A stretch of 64,000 nucleotides of DNA, taken from assembly GCF_900019265.1 (NCBI RefSeq), contig NZ_CYGX02000003.1, positions 1 through 64,000 of the forward strand. The letters run 5' to 3'. The position numbers and the translations under genes are program-made. Positions 1-9,041 of this stretch are shown here, one piece after another. This DNA is from Paraburkholderia ribeironis. GTDB taxonomy: Bacteria; Pseudomonadota; Gammaproteobacteria; Burkholderiales; Burkholderiaceae. The notes under the pieces are model-generated. The model searched no databases. It was given only the letters and a program-made list of their open reading frames with translations, and was not told where the DNA came from. Position 1 is the first letter of the stretch, and every line of letters starts with the position of its first letter.

Positions 1-352
1 AATCAGCGTTTCCCTAGCATGAGTCTGTATAAGAAGGCGGAAATTGTCACTGAACTACCAGTACGATACTCGGGGTTAACGCTTGGATTTTCGGGCATGT
101 CGCAGCGGGCGGCCGGTCAGGATTAACGGCAGACGATTAATTGATCGGTAAAAAGGACTTTCGAAAAGCGATGATTTTGACCGACGCTTTTAAGGAAAGC
201 AGATTAAGACAAGCGGTTATTAAATCGCTCCCCGACAGCAAGGCTTTTCGGGTCACGACCATCAGGTGGAGACATACAGCGCGGCCTGTCTGCCGAAGGG
301 ACTTCCTTCCGGGCATTGGCCGGCTGCACCAGATACAGTGGAGACAAGGCTC
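1..352. other. Leader region without a recognisable gene
   Basis: No convincing coding region is seen on either strand before the first MFS gene. The stretch is less GC-rich than its surroundings and probably holds the promoter of that gene, but I could not fix a -35/-10 pair. A ribosome binding site (GGAGA) lies about 10 bases before the ATG at 353. Confidence 0.5.
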
Positions 353-1702
353 ATGGACGATATCAACCAGCAAACCACGCCCCGCCTATTCGTCGGGAAC
401 CGTTGGTGTCAGCTCGTCATCGGCATGGTGTGCATGGCGCTGGTGGCCAATCTGCAATACGCGTGGACGTTGTTCGTCGCGCCCATGCACGCCCGTCACG
501 GGTGGAGCGAAGCGTCCATTCAACTTGCCTTCTCGATCTTCATTCTGACCGAGACATGGCTCGTGCCGTTCGAAGGTTTGCTGGTCGACAGGTTTGGACC
601 ACGGCCTGTGGTCGCGGCGGGTGCGGTATGCGCGGGCCTCTCGTGGGTCATGAACGCGCATGCATCGACGCTCGGGGTGCTGTACGCCTCCGCTGTGATC
701 GGCGGGATCGGCGCGGGCGGTGTGTATGGCACTTGCGTCGGCAATGCGTTGAAGTGGTTTCCCGATCGACGCGGTCTCGCCGCGGGTCTGACGGCCGCGG
801 GTTTCGGCGCGGGCGCAGCGATCACGGTCATTCCGATCGCCAACATGATTACGCGCTCGGGCTACGAGCACGCGTTTTTCTTCTTCGGCATTCTGCAGGG
901 CGTCAGCATTCTGGTGCTCGCAATGCTGTTGATACGGCCGATTCTGCGCCAGCAAGCCGTGCGCAAGACCCGGTTCGCGGTATCGAAGGTCGATTTCACG
1001 TCGCGGCAAATGATCAGGACACCGGTGTTCTGGGTGATCTATCTGTCGTTCGTGGCGGTCGCGGCAGGCGGGTTGATGGCGACCGCGCAAATTGGCCCGA
1101 TCGCGAAAGACTGGGGCCTCGCACGCATCCCGATGTCGGTGTTCGGCATGACCTTGCCGCTGCTCACCCTGACGCTGTCGATCGACAACATCTTCAACGG
1201 CTTGACGCGGCCGCTGTGCGGGTTCATCTCCGACAAGATCGGCCGCGAAAACACCATGTTCGTGATCTTCATCGGCGAGGGCCTGGCACTGCTCGGCATG
1301 ATGCAGTTCGGCAGCAACCCCTATGCGTTCATGACGTTCGCTGCATTGATTTTCCTCTTCTGGGGCGAGATCTTTTCGATCTTTCCGGCAATCTGCGCCG
1401 ATACGTTTGGCGCCAAATACGCGACGGCCAATGCGGGGACCTTGTACACGGCGAAGGGCACCGCTGCGCTGTTGGTGCCGATTGCGTCGGTGCTGGCGGC
1501 GGCCGGCGGCTGGAATCTCGTCTTTATCGTCTCGGCCGTGATCACGATCGCGGCGGGCATCTCAGCGAAGTTCATCCTCGCGCCGATGCGCTCGCGCTGG
1601 ATCGAGTCGCACGACGAGCCGCAAGGTGCGCTGGCGGCCGCGGGGAGCAATGGCAAGCACGCGTCGCGACTGAGCCACTGGCCCGAGCAGACTGGGGAAT
1701 AG
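353..1702 (+). CDS. MFS transporter, oxalate/formate antiporter (OFA) type
   Basis: This encodes a 449-aa inner-membrane carrier of the major facilitator superfamily. Its pattern of about 12 hydrophobic segments, and the way it resembles OxlT-like proteins (YAWTLFV in the first helix, RFGPRP in the first cytoplasmic loop, GIGAGGVYGTCVGNALKWFPDRRG around helix 4-5), points to the oxalate/formate antiporter family. The exchanged substrate cannot be read from sequence; members carry several carboxylates. An open frame extends further upstream, but I chose the ATG at 353 because it follows GGAGA and starts directly before a normal N-terminus. A LysR regulator follows after 30 bp and an aldehyde dehydrogenase after that, suggesting a small uptake and oxidation module. 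Confidence 0.85.
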   Translation: MDDINQQTTPRLFVGNRWCQLVIGMVCMALVANLQYAWTLFVAPMHARHGWSEASIQLAFSIFILTETWLVPFEGLLVDRFGPRPVVAAGAVCAGLSWVMNAHASTLGVLYASAVIGGIGAGGVYGTCVGNALKWFPDRRGLAAGLTAAGFGAGAAITVIPIANMITRSGYEHAFFFFGILQGVSILVLAMLLIRPILRQQAVRKTRFAVSKVDFTSRQMIRTPVFWVIYLSFVAVAAGGLMATAQIGPIAKDWGLARIPMSVFGMTLPLLTLTLSIDNIFNGLTRPLCGFISDKIGRENTMFVIFIGEGLALLGMMQFGSNPYAFMTFAALIFLFWGEIFSIFPAICADTFGAKYATANAGTLYTAKGTAALLVPIASVLAAAGGWNLVFIVSAVITIAAGISAKFILAPMRSRWIESHDEPQGALAAAGSNGKHASRLSHWPEQTGE

Positions 1703-1732
1703 CGTGAGCGGTGCGCGCCCGGTGGTCACGTC

Positions 1733-2716
1733 ATGAATGTTTCGTTGCAGCAGCTCAAAGTGTTTGTCGCGGTCGCGCGTGAACGCAGTTTTACACGCGC
1801 GGCACGTGAGTTCGATCTGACGCAGTCGGCCGTGAGCCGCTGTGTGCGCGAGCTCGAAGACGCAGTCGAACTGAAACTGTTCGACCGCACCACACGCCAG
1901 GTTGAATTGACGAATGCGGGCGCAAGCCTCGCGAGAAGAATCGGCCGGCTGCTGGACGAGATCGAGTCGACGCTTCTCGAAGAGCGCGCGGCTTACGACG
2001 GACATACCGGCGTAGTGGTGCTGGCGAGCAATCCGGTGTTGTCGTCGGGTTGGGTCGCGCAGGCGCTCGCACGGTGCGCAGCTGCCTATCCCGAGTTGAC
2101 CGTGTCCGTCAGGGACCAGACGCAAACTGGCGTGCTCGCGAGTGTCGAGCAAGGCGAGGTGGACTTCGGCGTGGTCTCGACGGCCGACCCGTTCGACAAC
2201 GATTTGCTGTACGCGCAAGTAATCTGCACGACGCCGCTGCATGTTGTGATACCGCCCGCGCATCCGCTGGCTCGACACGCGAGCGTTGCATGGCGCGCGT
2301 TGCACGAGTGGGCGCTCATCACGCTGAATGCGGACACGGGTGTGCGCGTCGCGCTGGAGCTTGCGTTCAGCGCGAATGAATTGAAGCGCCGGCCGCTGCA
2401 GGAAGTGGGGCATATCGCGGCGGTGTCGCGCATGGTCGAACTCGGGCTGGGCGTCGGCGTGTTACCGGTCGATGCGCATTGGCCGTCGCCGGGCGCATCG
2501 CTCACGAGCCGGCCGCTGGTTCCCGAGGTGAGCGTGGCCACGTTGCTGGTGCAGCGCCGGAACCGTTCGCTGCGGCCCAACGCCGCTGCGGCCTGGACCC
2601 AGTTCGCCGCGCCCGCGAGCGCGTTCGCGCAAGTCGCTGGCGGCGCGCCGTCCGCTTCGCAATCAGGCACGCGGCCGGTGGTTGCGCCGAGCCGCACCGT
2701 CTTGCACGAGACTTAG
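1733..2716 (+). CDS. LysR family transcriptional regulator
   Basis: This is a 327-aa LysR-type regulator. Residues 1-60 form the winged helix-turn-helix (LQQLKVFVAVARERSFTRAA, then SAVSRCVRELED), and the rest is the periplasmic-binding-protein-like effector domain. It starts 30 bp after the MFS gene and is followed 78 bp later by an aldehyde dehydrogenase on the same strand, so it probably controls one or both. The C-terminal 30 residues are Ala/Ser/Pro-rich and look like an unstructured tail. No effector can be inferred. The start at ATG 1733 gives the usual N-terminus although no strong ribosome binding site is visible. Confidence 0.88.
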   Translation: MNVSLQQLKVFVAVARERSFTRAAREFDLTQSAVSRCVRELEDAVELKLFDRTTRQVELTNAGASLARRIGRLLDEIESTLLEERAAYDGHTGVVVLASNPVLSSGWVAQALARCAAAYPELTVSVRDQTQTGVLASVEQGEVDFGVVSTADPFDNDLLYAQVICTTPLHVVIPPAHPLARHASVAWRALHEWALITLNADTGVRVALELAFSANELKRRPLQEVGHIAAVSRMVELGLGVGVLPVDAHWPSPGASLTSRPLVPEVSVATLLVQRRNRSLRPNAAAAWTQFAAPASAFAQVAGGAPSASQSGTRPVVAPSRTVLHET

Positions 2717-2794
2717 ATCAGGCGTCGATCGCCGCCACTCATGGCCGATCGATTCGCCGGCAGTCCCACACATAACATCCACTCAAGGAGTTTG

Positions 2795-4249
2795 ATGATG
2801 GAAACTGAAACCGACCTCCAGCACCACGATCTGCTGATCGACGGCAAGCGTCTGCCGCCCGGCACCGGCGAGTATTCCGTCGACATCAACCCAGCCACTG
2901 AAGAACCCATTGCGCTGGTCGCGCAAGGCAGCGCAGCCGATGTAGATACTGCGGTGCACGCAGCGCGCGCCGCGCTCAAAGTGTGGAACTCGATCAAGGC
3001 AGCCGAACGTGGGCGCATCCTCGCGCGCATGGCCGGCCTGATGCGCGCCAACCTCGACGAACTCGCCGCGCTCGAAAGTCTCGACGCCGGCAAGCCGATT
3101 GCCGCCGTGATGCGCCAGGACATTCCGGCCGCGATCGATACGCTCGAATATTACGCAGGCTGGTGCGACAAGATCAACGGCCAGGTGGTGCCGACGCGCC
3201 CTGACGCATTGACATACACGTTGCGCGAGCCGGTCGGCGTGGTCGCGGCGATCGTGCCGTGGAATTTCCCGCTGATGATCGGCATGTGGAAGATCGCGCC
3301 GGCACTCGCGTGCGGTTGCACGCTGATCGTCAAGCCCGCCGAGATCACTCCGCTCACCGCGTTGCGCATCGGCGAGCTCGCGCTCGAAGCGGGCGTACCT
3401 CCGGGAGTACTCAATATCGTCACCGGCAAGGGAAAGGTGGTCGGCGATGCGCTGGTGGCGCACCCTGGCGTCGACAAGGTGACGTTCACGGGCTCGCCGT
3501 CGGTCGGGCGCGGCATTCTGCAAGGAGCGGCCGGCAACTTCAAGCGCGTCACACTGGAACTCGGCGGCAAGTCGGCGAACCTGATTTTCCCGGATGCGAA
3601 TCTCGACAACGCGGTGCGCGCCGCCGCATCGGGGATCTTCTTCAATACCGGTCAGGTATGTTCCGCGGGCTCGCGCATTCTCGCGCATCGTGATATCTAC
3701 GACGAAGTCGTCGAGCGGCTCGCCGCGCGTGCGAAGTCGATCAAGGTCGGCGATCCGTCTGCGCGCGAAACGTCGATGGGGCCGCTGATCTCCTCCGCGC
3801 AGATGAAGACCGTGCTCGGCTATGTCGACGCAGGGCGAGCCGAAGGCGCTTCGCTCGTGACCGGCGGTGCGCGAGTGGGCGAGCGCGGCTTCTTCGTCGA
3901 GCCGACGGTGTTTGCCAATGTCGAACACGAAATGCGCATTTCGCAGGAGGAGATTTTTGGTCCGGTAGCCAGCGTGATCCGCTTCAACGACGAAGCCGAT
4001 GCGATCAGGATTGCTAACGGTACGGCGTACAGCCTCGCAGCGGGGGTGTGGAGCGCAGATATCGGGCGGGTGCATCGGGTGGCGCGCGACCTGAAAGCGG
4101 GCACGGTATGGATCAATACCTACGGCTATACCGACGTGCGTTTGCCGTGGGGCGGCTCCGGCGATTCAGGCTTTGGCCGTGAGCACGGCGACGTTGCGAT
4201 CGAGAACTTCACTGAGCCGAAGGCCGTGTGGCTCGCAATCGATCAATAA
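2795..4249 (+). CDS. NAD(P)-dependent aldehyde dehydrogenase
   Basis: This is a 484-aa aldehyde dehydrogenase that oxidises an aldehyde to its carboxylate in the cytoplasm. The catalytic set is intact: N157 in PWNFP, E255 in LELGGKS and the nucleophile C289 in FFNTGQVCSAGSR, with the coenzyme-binding FTGSPSVG loop at about 231-238. It resembles the betaine/phenylacetaldehyde-type ALDH branch, but the substrate is not identifiable. I chose ATG 2795 because AAGGAG lies 5 bases ahead; a second ATG follows at once. It is convergent with a ketopantoate-reductase-like gene, with a bidirectional terminator between them. Confidence 0.9.
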   Translation: MMETETDLQHHDLLIDGKRLPPGTGEYSVDINPATEEPIALVAQGSAADVDTAVHAARAALKVWNSIKAAERGRILARMAGLMRANLDELAALESLDAGKPIAAVMRQDIPAAIDTLEYYAGWCDKINGQVVPTRPDALTYTLREPVGVVAAIVPWNFPLMIGMWKIAPALACGCTLIVKPAEITPLTALRIGELALEAGVPPGVLNIVTGKGKVVGDALVAHPGVDKVTFTGSPSVGRGILQGAAGNFKRVTLELGGKSANLIFPDANLDNAVRAAASGIFFNTGQVCSAGSRILAHRDIYDEVVERLAARAKSIKVGDPSARETSMGPLISSAQMKTVLGYVDAGRAEGASLVTGGARVGERGFFVEPTVFANVEHEMRISQEEIFGPVASVIRFNDEADAIRIANGTAYSLAAGVWSADIGRVHRVARDLKAGTVWINTYGYTDVRLPWGGSGDSGFGREHGDVAIENFTEPKAVWLAIDQ

Positions 4250-4261
4250 GGAAGTAAAAGA

Positions 4262-4300
4262 AAGGATCGAACGCGCGGGGCGTTCGATCCTTCTTTGTCG
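4262..4300. terminator. Bidirectional rho-independent terminator
   Basis: A perfect 12-bp stem (AAGGATCGAACG with its complement, 4262-4273 and 4281-4292) closes a 7-base loop. It is followed by TTCTTT on the plus strand and by a T-rich run on the minus strand. It sits between the convergent aldehyde dehydrogenase and ketopantoate reductase genes and can serve both. Confidence 0.85.
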
Positions 4301-4366
4301 TTGTTGCCATGAGCATTGCAGTACGGCATTGCAGTGCGTGCGGCAAACAATCCAGATTGGTGCGAC

Positions 4367-5344
4367 TCACTTGCCCTGCAAGGCCATCCGTTCGCGCAGC
4401 TTGATCAGTGCCAGCACCACGTCGATCGTCGGCGTCGGTTCGGCGACGAGGCGGCCCATCTCCTGGACTACCGTCAGCAGCGGATCGATTTCCATCGGTC
4501 GACGATTCTCCAGATCGACCAGCGTCGACGTCTTGTGCGCGCCAACCGCACCTGCACCGTCGATCCGCCTTTCCACGTCGACACGAAAGTGCACGCCGAA
4601 TTGCTCTGCAATCCCTTTGGCTTCGAGCATCATCGTGCGCGATACCGCACGCGTGCCCGGATCGCTGGTGAGCACGTCGAGCGTGGCATGCGTCAACGCA
4701 CTGATCGGATTGAAGCACAGGTTGCCCCACAGCTTGAGCCAGATTTCGTCGCGAATGTTGTCGCGAATCGGCGCATCGAATCCCGCTGCCTGCATGATCT
4801 CGTGCAATTGCTGAATGCGCGGCGTGCGTTCGCCGCTCGGTTCGCCGATCGGGAATTTCTTGCCATACACATGCTTGATCACACCGGGTTCGACGATCTC
4901 CGCGGCCGGGTAGAGCACGCAGCCGATGGCCCGTTCGGGGCCCAGCTTCGTCCACTGACCGCCGTCCGGATCGACGCTCGCGAGACGCGTGCCGGCGAAG
5001 CGGCCGCCATGCTGATAGAAGTACCAATACGGAATGCCATTGACGCCCGTGACGATCGCCGTGTGCTTGCCGAGTAGCGGCTGCATCGCATCGACCACGC
5101 CCGGAAGCGAATGCGCCTTCAGCGTGATGATCACGAAATCCTGCACGCCGAGCTCACGCGGGTCCGACGTACAGCGAACCGGCGCGCTGAAGGTCTCGCC
5201 GTCCATGATCAGACGCGCGCCATGGTCGCGCATGGCCGCCAGATGCGCGCCGCGCGCGATGAAACTGACGTCCGCGCCGGCGCGTGCCAGTTGCACGCCC
5301 ATCAAACCGCCAATCGCTCCCGCTCCGAAGATGCAGATCTTCAT
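4367..5344 (-). CDS. 2-dehydropantoate 2-reductase family protein
   Basis: This is a 325-aa member of the ApbA/PanE family, which reduces 2-dehydropantoate (ketopantoate) to pantoate with NADPH. The N-terminal Rossmann motif is clear (KICIFGAGAIGGLMG), and the C-terminal helical ketopantoate-reductase domain covers roughly residues 170-310 (KLWGNLCFNPISALT). Burkholderiaceae carry several paralogues, many not involved in pantothenate synthesis, and this one is not beside panB or panC. A 2-oxoacid reductase role on another substrate is therefore equally possible. I start it at ATG 5344, 17 codons inside the longest frame, because the Rossmann fold begins there. Confidence 0.85.
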   Translation of the reverse strand: MKICIFGAGAIGGLMGVQLARAGADVSFIARGAHLAAMRDHGARLIMDGETFSAPVRCTSDPRELGVQDFVIITLKAHSLPGVVDAMQPLLGKHTAIVTGVNGIPYWYFYQHGGRFAGTRLASVDPDGGQWTKLGPERAIGCVLYPAAEIVEPGVIKHVYGKKFPIGEPSGERTPRIQQLHEIMQAAGFDAPIRDNIRDEIWLKLWGNLCFNPISALTHATLDVLTSDPGTRAVSRTMMLEAKGIAEQFGVHFRVDVERRIDGAGAVGAHKTSTLVDLENRRPMEIDPLLTVVQEMGRLVAEPTPTIDVVLALIKLRERMALQGK

Positions 5345-5510
5345 GATGCCGTTCCCGTGACTGTGAAAAGCCGCTTGCCCGCTGCCGCGTTTCACTGGGT
5401 ACAGCAGCGGATCACTGTCCGAGCATAAGGGGGTGCAACGAAAAAGTTTCTGTGCCGATGCATCAAGGATTCCTTATGGAAGCGGAGCGCGATGGATCCC
5501 GCGGATGCGC

Positions 5511-6131
5511 TCACCCGCGCCGAACCAACAGGAAACTCACCCCGATCGTCGCCAGAAATCCCCCGCAAACACGATTGAACCAGCGCCGGACCCGCGCACG
5601 CATTAGCCATTTCCCGAGATACATCCCCGCCCACGAGTACAGCGCGATCGCTACCCATTCGAGGACGAGGAAGCTCGCACCGAGCACTGCGAACTGGGCC
5701 ACGATCGGTTTGGCGACGTCGACGAATTGCGGCAGGAACGCCGTGAAGACCAGGATCGCCTTCGGATTGCCCGCGGCCACGAGGAACTCCCGCCGCGCAA
5801 TTCGTCCGAGCGACGCGTCAGTTTGCTGCGATGTATCGATCGCAGGCGCGTCGCTGCGCCAGAGTTGAATGGCAAGCCAGATCAGATAAGCTGCGCCGGC
5901 CAGTTTGATGGCAAGAAAGAACCACTCCGACGCGTGCAGCACGACAGCGAGACCGGTTGCGGCGAGCACCAGCATCAGCGCGAAGGCAACCAGCCGGCCC
6001 GTGCCGCCGACGAACGCGCTCATGAAGCCATGACGCGCCGCGACGTTGATCGACAGCAGATTATTGGGCCCGGGCGCGAGATTGATGGCAAAGCAGGCGG
6101 GCAAAAAGAACAGCCAGGCGGTAATGGACAT
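5511..6131 (-). CDS. LysE/RhtB family amino acid exporter
   Basis: This is a 206-aa inner-membrane exporter of the LysE/RhtB family, with about six hydrophobic segments and the signature NLAPGPNNLL near the N-terminus. Members export amino acids or related metabolites by proton exchange. The substrate is not predictable. I start it at the ATG at 6131 (SITAWLFFLPACF), which gives the family's usual length; an upstream in-frame ATG at 6167 is also possible and no clear ribosome binding site decides. A second LysE-type gene lies 1.8 kb away on the other strand. Confidence 0.85.
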   Translation of the reverse strand: MSITAWLFFLPACFAINLAPGPNNLLSINVAARHGFMSAFVGGTGRLVAFALMLVLAATGLAVVLHASEWFFLAIKLAGAAYLIWLAIQLWRSDAPAIDTSQQTDASLGRIARREFLVAAGNPKAILVFTAFLPQFVDVAKPIVAQFAVLGASFLVLEWVAIALYSWAGMYLGKWLMRARVRRWFNRVCGGFLATIGVSFLLVRRG

Positions 6132-6244
6132 AACGGCTCGCACGGTGAACGGAAGGTTGCGACGCATCGCGCGACAGGACGGCACGCGCGACTCGCTCAG
6201 TCCGAATTGTAGCGAAACGGGCCGCGCCGACTTCGGTGGCGCAT

Positions 6245-6799
6245 TCAGTTCACCGCCTTGACAAACCCCGGGTCGCCAATCAACGCGTCGACGCTCAGCT
6301 TGACCGTGTCTTCAATCGCGATGCGGTTGCTGGTGAACTTCGGTGATTTCTGCTTGACCGTGCTGGTGGTCGAGAACACGACCTTGCGAGTCGCGGCGTC
6401 GGTGACCACGTAGTGCATCTTCAACGTCCAGAACGCCGGCGACCGTGCGTCGTCCACCGTGAACGCCTCGATGCTGCCGCTGAGCACCCGCTTGTTGTCG
6501 TCGAGGTGAAAGCCGGCGACCCGGAGGTATTTCACCACATCGTTGTGCACCGATTCGTTGATATCCTCTTTGAGGATGATGCCGCTCATCGCCGTATTTT
6601 CGATGCGGTTCGACGAAAGCTGTCCGTTGCGAGCGGGCAGGTAGGCGAAGTCACGTGCCGCGGCGACGCTCAGTGATCCGGTTGGATGCGCGGCCGCGTG
6701 CGGGGCGCTGCTATTCAGGCCGAACCACGACCAGGAGCACGCCGATAGCATCAATGGCAACGCAATCGTGCCGCAGCCTTTGAGCACGGCAGATCTCAA
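6245..6799 (-). CDS. Putative lipoprotein of unknown function
   Basis: This is a 184-aa protein with a bacterial lipoprotein signal: a positively charged start, a hydrophobic core and the lipobox LSAC with the modified cysteine at residue 21. The mature part (IILKEDINESVHNDVVKYLRVAGF, then a beta-rich stretch ending in VDALIGDPGFVKAVN) recalls small outer-membrane lipoproteins of the YajG type, but I cannot place it in a family. It is likely anchored in the outer membrane. It ends 113 bp from the start of the LysE gene on the same strand and may share a transcript with it. Confidence 0.7.
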   Translation of the reverse strand: MRSAVLKGCGTIALPLMLSACSWSWFGLNSSAPHAAAHPTGSLSVAAARDFAYLPARNGQLSSNRIENTAMSGIILKEDINESVHNDVVKYLRVAGFHLDDNKRVLSGSIEAFTVDDARSPAFWTLKMHYVVTDAATRKVVFSTTSTVKQKSPKFTSNRIAIEDTVKLSVDALIGDPGFVKAVN

Positions 6800-7022
6800 C
6801 GGTGCACGGATGGCACCCGCCGCGCGGCCCGGACTCAGGTTCCGTTGCGGCGACTCAGGCGCAGTGCTGGAGAAAGCGGCAGTCGAGTTCAGAGGAGTTG
6901 CCTTTTTAATCGAGTCATCCCGGTAGAGAACAGCATGGTAACAGTGAGTCGGACACCTACGTTTTCCTGATCGAGCGATGCGCCGGATTCCGGTGCCGTT
7001 TGGGGCAGTTCCGCTGATCCGG

Positions 7023-7607
7023 TCAGAAGAAGCCCGCTTTTCCCTGAGTCATATCCACCAGTGCTCGCTGGGCATCATCCACCGCATTGACGGGCAAGCG
7101 GATCGTCATCTTCACCAGCATGCCGTAGGCGCTTTGCGCGAGCGCATAGCCTTCGGCGTCGATCCATCGGCGCACTTTGGCCTCATCGGCGTAACTCACC
7201 TCGACGATCAGCGACACCTGAGCGATCCTCTCGACTCGCGGTGCGTCTTGCAATGCCGACGCGATCGCATCCGTGTACGCGCGCACCAAACCGCCGGCGC
7301 CGAGCTTCACGCCGCCGTAATAGCGCACCACGGCAGCCAGCACGCCGTCCAGATCGTGATGCCGCAACACTTCGAGAATCGGTCGCCCCGCCGTGCCGGA
7401 TGGTTCGCCGTCGTCGGACATACCGGACTGGCCGCCGGCCAGCAGCGCCCAGCACACATGGGTGGCGGCAGGATGCTCATCGCGCAGACGCCGCAATTCT
7501 GTCATCGCGGCGTCGCGATCCGCGACCGGTATCGCGTAGGCAATGAATCGGCTCTTGCGGATCTCGAGTTCCGCGCTCAGCGTCGCGGGCAGGGTATAGG
7601 TGGGCAA
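7023..7607 (-). CDS. yigZ: YigZ family protein (IMPACT domain)
   Basis: This is a 194-aa YigZ/IMPACT protein. The N-terminal UPF0029 domain has the typical EIRKSRFIAYA, the HVCWALLAGG strand and SDDGEPSGTAGRPIL, followed by VVRYYGGVKLGAGGLVRAY; a DUF1949 domain covers the last 65 residues. Bacterial YigZ has been studied structurally, but its cellular role is uncertain; the eukaryotic IMPACT homologue acts in translation control. The family length (about 200 aa) fits a TTG start at 7607, just ahead of the conserved region. The frame stays open to 7904, but no upstream ATG gives a plausible N-terminus, so the start is not certain. Confidence 0.82.
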   Translation of the reverse strand: MPTYTLPATLSAELEIRKSRFIAYAIPVADRDAAMTELRRLRDEHPAATHVCWALLAGGQSGMSDDGEPSGTAGRPILEVLRHHDLDGVLAAVVRYYGGVKLGAGGLVRAYTDAIASALQDAPRVERIAQVSLIVEVSYADEAKVRRWIDAEGYALAQSAYGMLVKMTIRLPVNAVDDAQRALVDMTQGKAGFF

Positions 7608-7833
7608 GGCAAAGACTTCAGTGGATAAAAGGTGCGGGCCGCACACGGCTCTGTGCTCGCCATGGTAACGGATCACGGGCGTCGCGCCATTTTCGGGATC
7701 GACGCTGTGGTTTGCCGGGGCACGACATCGGTGAATTGCGCGCCAATCGAAGCTCACGCATTCGTCTACAATTGCCTGCTGAACGCGTACCGGTTCGCGC
7801 ATTTCAGCGCAGCGCGTTGATGGTGTTGCATGG

Positions 7834-7960
7834 GACCGGAGTAAGCGCTGAAGCGCCAACTCCGGTCGACCGCTGAGGGCCTGGAGTAAGTGCTGAAGCG
7901 CCAACTCCAGTCAAACCTCAGCATGGGACCAGAGTAAGCGCTGAAGCGCTAACTCCAGTC
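7834..7960. repeat. Three tandem imperfect palindromes in a gene leader
   Basis: Three related hairpin-forming units lie at about 7834-7867, 7881-7910 and 7927-7960. Each has GGAGT (or AGAGT) on the left, AGCGCTGAAGCGC at the apex and ACTCC on the right, so each can fold on itself with one A/A mismatch. Outer arms differ but are mostly compensated: GACC with GGTC in unit 1 and CTGG with CCAG in unit 2. The last unit ends only 4-10 bases before the ribosome binding site of the LysE-type gene at 7976. They also fill the space upstream of the divergent yigZ gene. Confidence 0.85.
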
Positions 7961-7975
7961 AACAAAGGAGACGAC

Positions 7976-8602
7976 ATGCTTGACCTATCCACGTTGGGGA
8001 CTTTCGTTGCCGTCGTGCTCGGGCTCTTCCTGATTCCGGGTCCGGCCGTGCTGCTGGTTTTGACGCGCACCGTGCACGGCGGACGCAAGGCCGGTATTCT
8101 CACTGGCCTCGGAATCGCGGTCGGCGATTTCATCCACACGCTGGGCGCATCGGTCGGCCTTTCCGCATTGCTGATGACTTCCGCACTTGCGTTCAATGCG
8201 GTCAAGTATGTCGGCGCTGCGTACCTCGTTTATCTGGGCATCCGTGCGTTGCGCGAAAAACAGGCAAGCGCGCATCTGCCGGCAGTCGCGCCGATTTCGG
8301 CTTCGAAGGCGTTCTTTCAGGCCATTCCCGCCGAAGTATTGAATCCTAAGACCGCGCTGTTTTTCCTCGCGTTTCTGCCGCAGTTCGTGCACCCCGAACA
8401 CGGTTCGACGTTTCTGCAGTTCACCACACTCGGGCTGATCTTCGTCGGCATGAGCGCGCTCTACACGACGCTGATCGTGTTGACCATTCGTCCGCTCGGC
8501 AAGCTCGTCAAGCGTCTGACGTGGCTGACTCGCTGGCAGAACAAGATTATCGGCGTGCTGTTCATTTCGCTCGGTCTGCGTGTGGCCGCGCAAACGCGCT
8601 GA
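7976..8602 (+). CDS. LysE/RhtB family amino acid exporter
   Basis: This is a 208-aa LysE/RhtB exporter with about six membrane segments and the family signature FLIPGPAVLLVLTRT at residues 17-31. The start ATG at 7976 follows a strong AAAGGAG. The leader immediately upstream consists of three tandem hairpin-forming repeats, so translation or transcription may be affected by RNA structure; this is inference. The exported compound cannot be read from sequence. It is convergent with an SOS-box-controlled small gene. Confidence 0.88.
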   Translation: MLDLSTLGTFVAVVLGLFLIPGPAVLLVLTRTVHGGRKAGILTGLGIAVGDFIHTLGASVGLSALLMTSALAFNAVKYVGAAYLVYLGIRALREKQASAHLPAVAPISASKAFFQAIPAEVLNPKTALFFLAFLPQFVHPEHGSTFLQFTTLGLIFVGMSALYTTLIVLTIRPLGKLVKRLTWLTRWQNKIIGVLFISLGLRVAAQTR

Positions 8603-8656
8603 TCGATCCACGCGGTAGCTCTCGTTTCGTCACATTGCGAAAGCGCGGCCGCGTTG

Positions 8657-9025
8657 CTAGAGATTGCGGCGCTGCCTTCTCAGACGGCCTTCGCGTGCGT
8701 ATTCCAGCTGGCTCTGCGTGCGAACCGCGAGCCTTTCCTGTTCGGCGCGGCTTGTGTGCCGCGTATCGTCGATTTCGCCGACCCGCAGGACCTCCTGCGC
8801 GATCCGTATGCGTAGCGTCATCAACGGTTCGCCGCGCTCGACGAGGCTGCGGTCCGCGGCGCGAGCCTGTTGAACGCCACTGTCGATCAGGTTGCGCAAT
8901 TCCAGTAACGTGAGCCGCTGCCGCTGGATCTCTAGAATCAACCGTTGCACGGCGGGTTCGTCGCGCGTGCGCCACCAGGCGCGCAGCTCGGCAAGCGACG
9001 GAGGTTCGAAGGCGGGAAGACGCAT
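8657..9025 (-). CDS. Unknown 122-aa protein behind a LexA box (predicted SOS gene)
   Basis: I do not recognise this 122-aa protein. It is rich in Arg, Leu and Glu, has no membrane segment or signal peptide, and looks largely alpha-helical with coiled-coil character (RLILEIQRQRLTLLELRNL). The C-terminus is very basic (REGRLRRQRR). A near-consensus LexA operator ends 17 bp before the ATG, so expression during DNA damage is a reasonable prediction. It stands alone: the gene on its 3' side is convergent. A DNA-binding or repair accessory role would suit the basic tail but is only a guess. Confidence 0.75.
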   Translation of the reverse strand: MRLPAFEPPSLAELRAWWRTRDEPAVQRLILEIQRQRLTLLELRNLIDSGVQQARAADRSLVERGEPLMTLRIRIAQEVLRVGEIDDTRHTSRAEQERLAVRTQSQLEYAREGRLRRQRRNL

Positions 9026-9041
9026 TGCTCAGACGTAAAAA

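Noticed and set aside
2783..4075. Long minus-strand open frame opposite the aldehyde dehydrogenase
   Set aside because: It is Arg/His-rich, has no ribosome binding site or family motif, and overlaps an intact enzyme gene. It is a GC-driven antisense shadow; similar ones oppose most genes in the window (for example opposite glgP and paoC).
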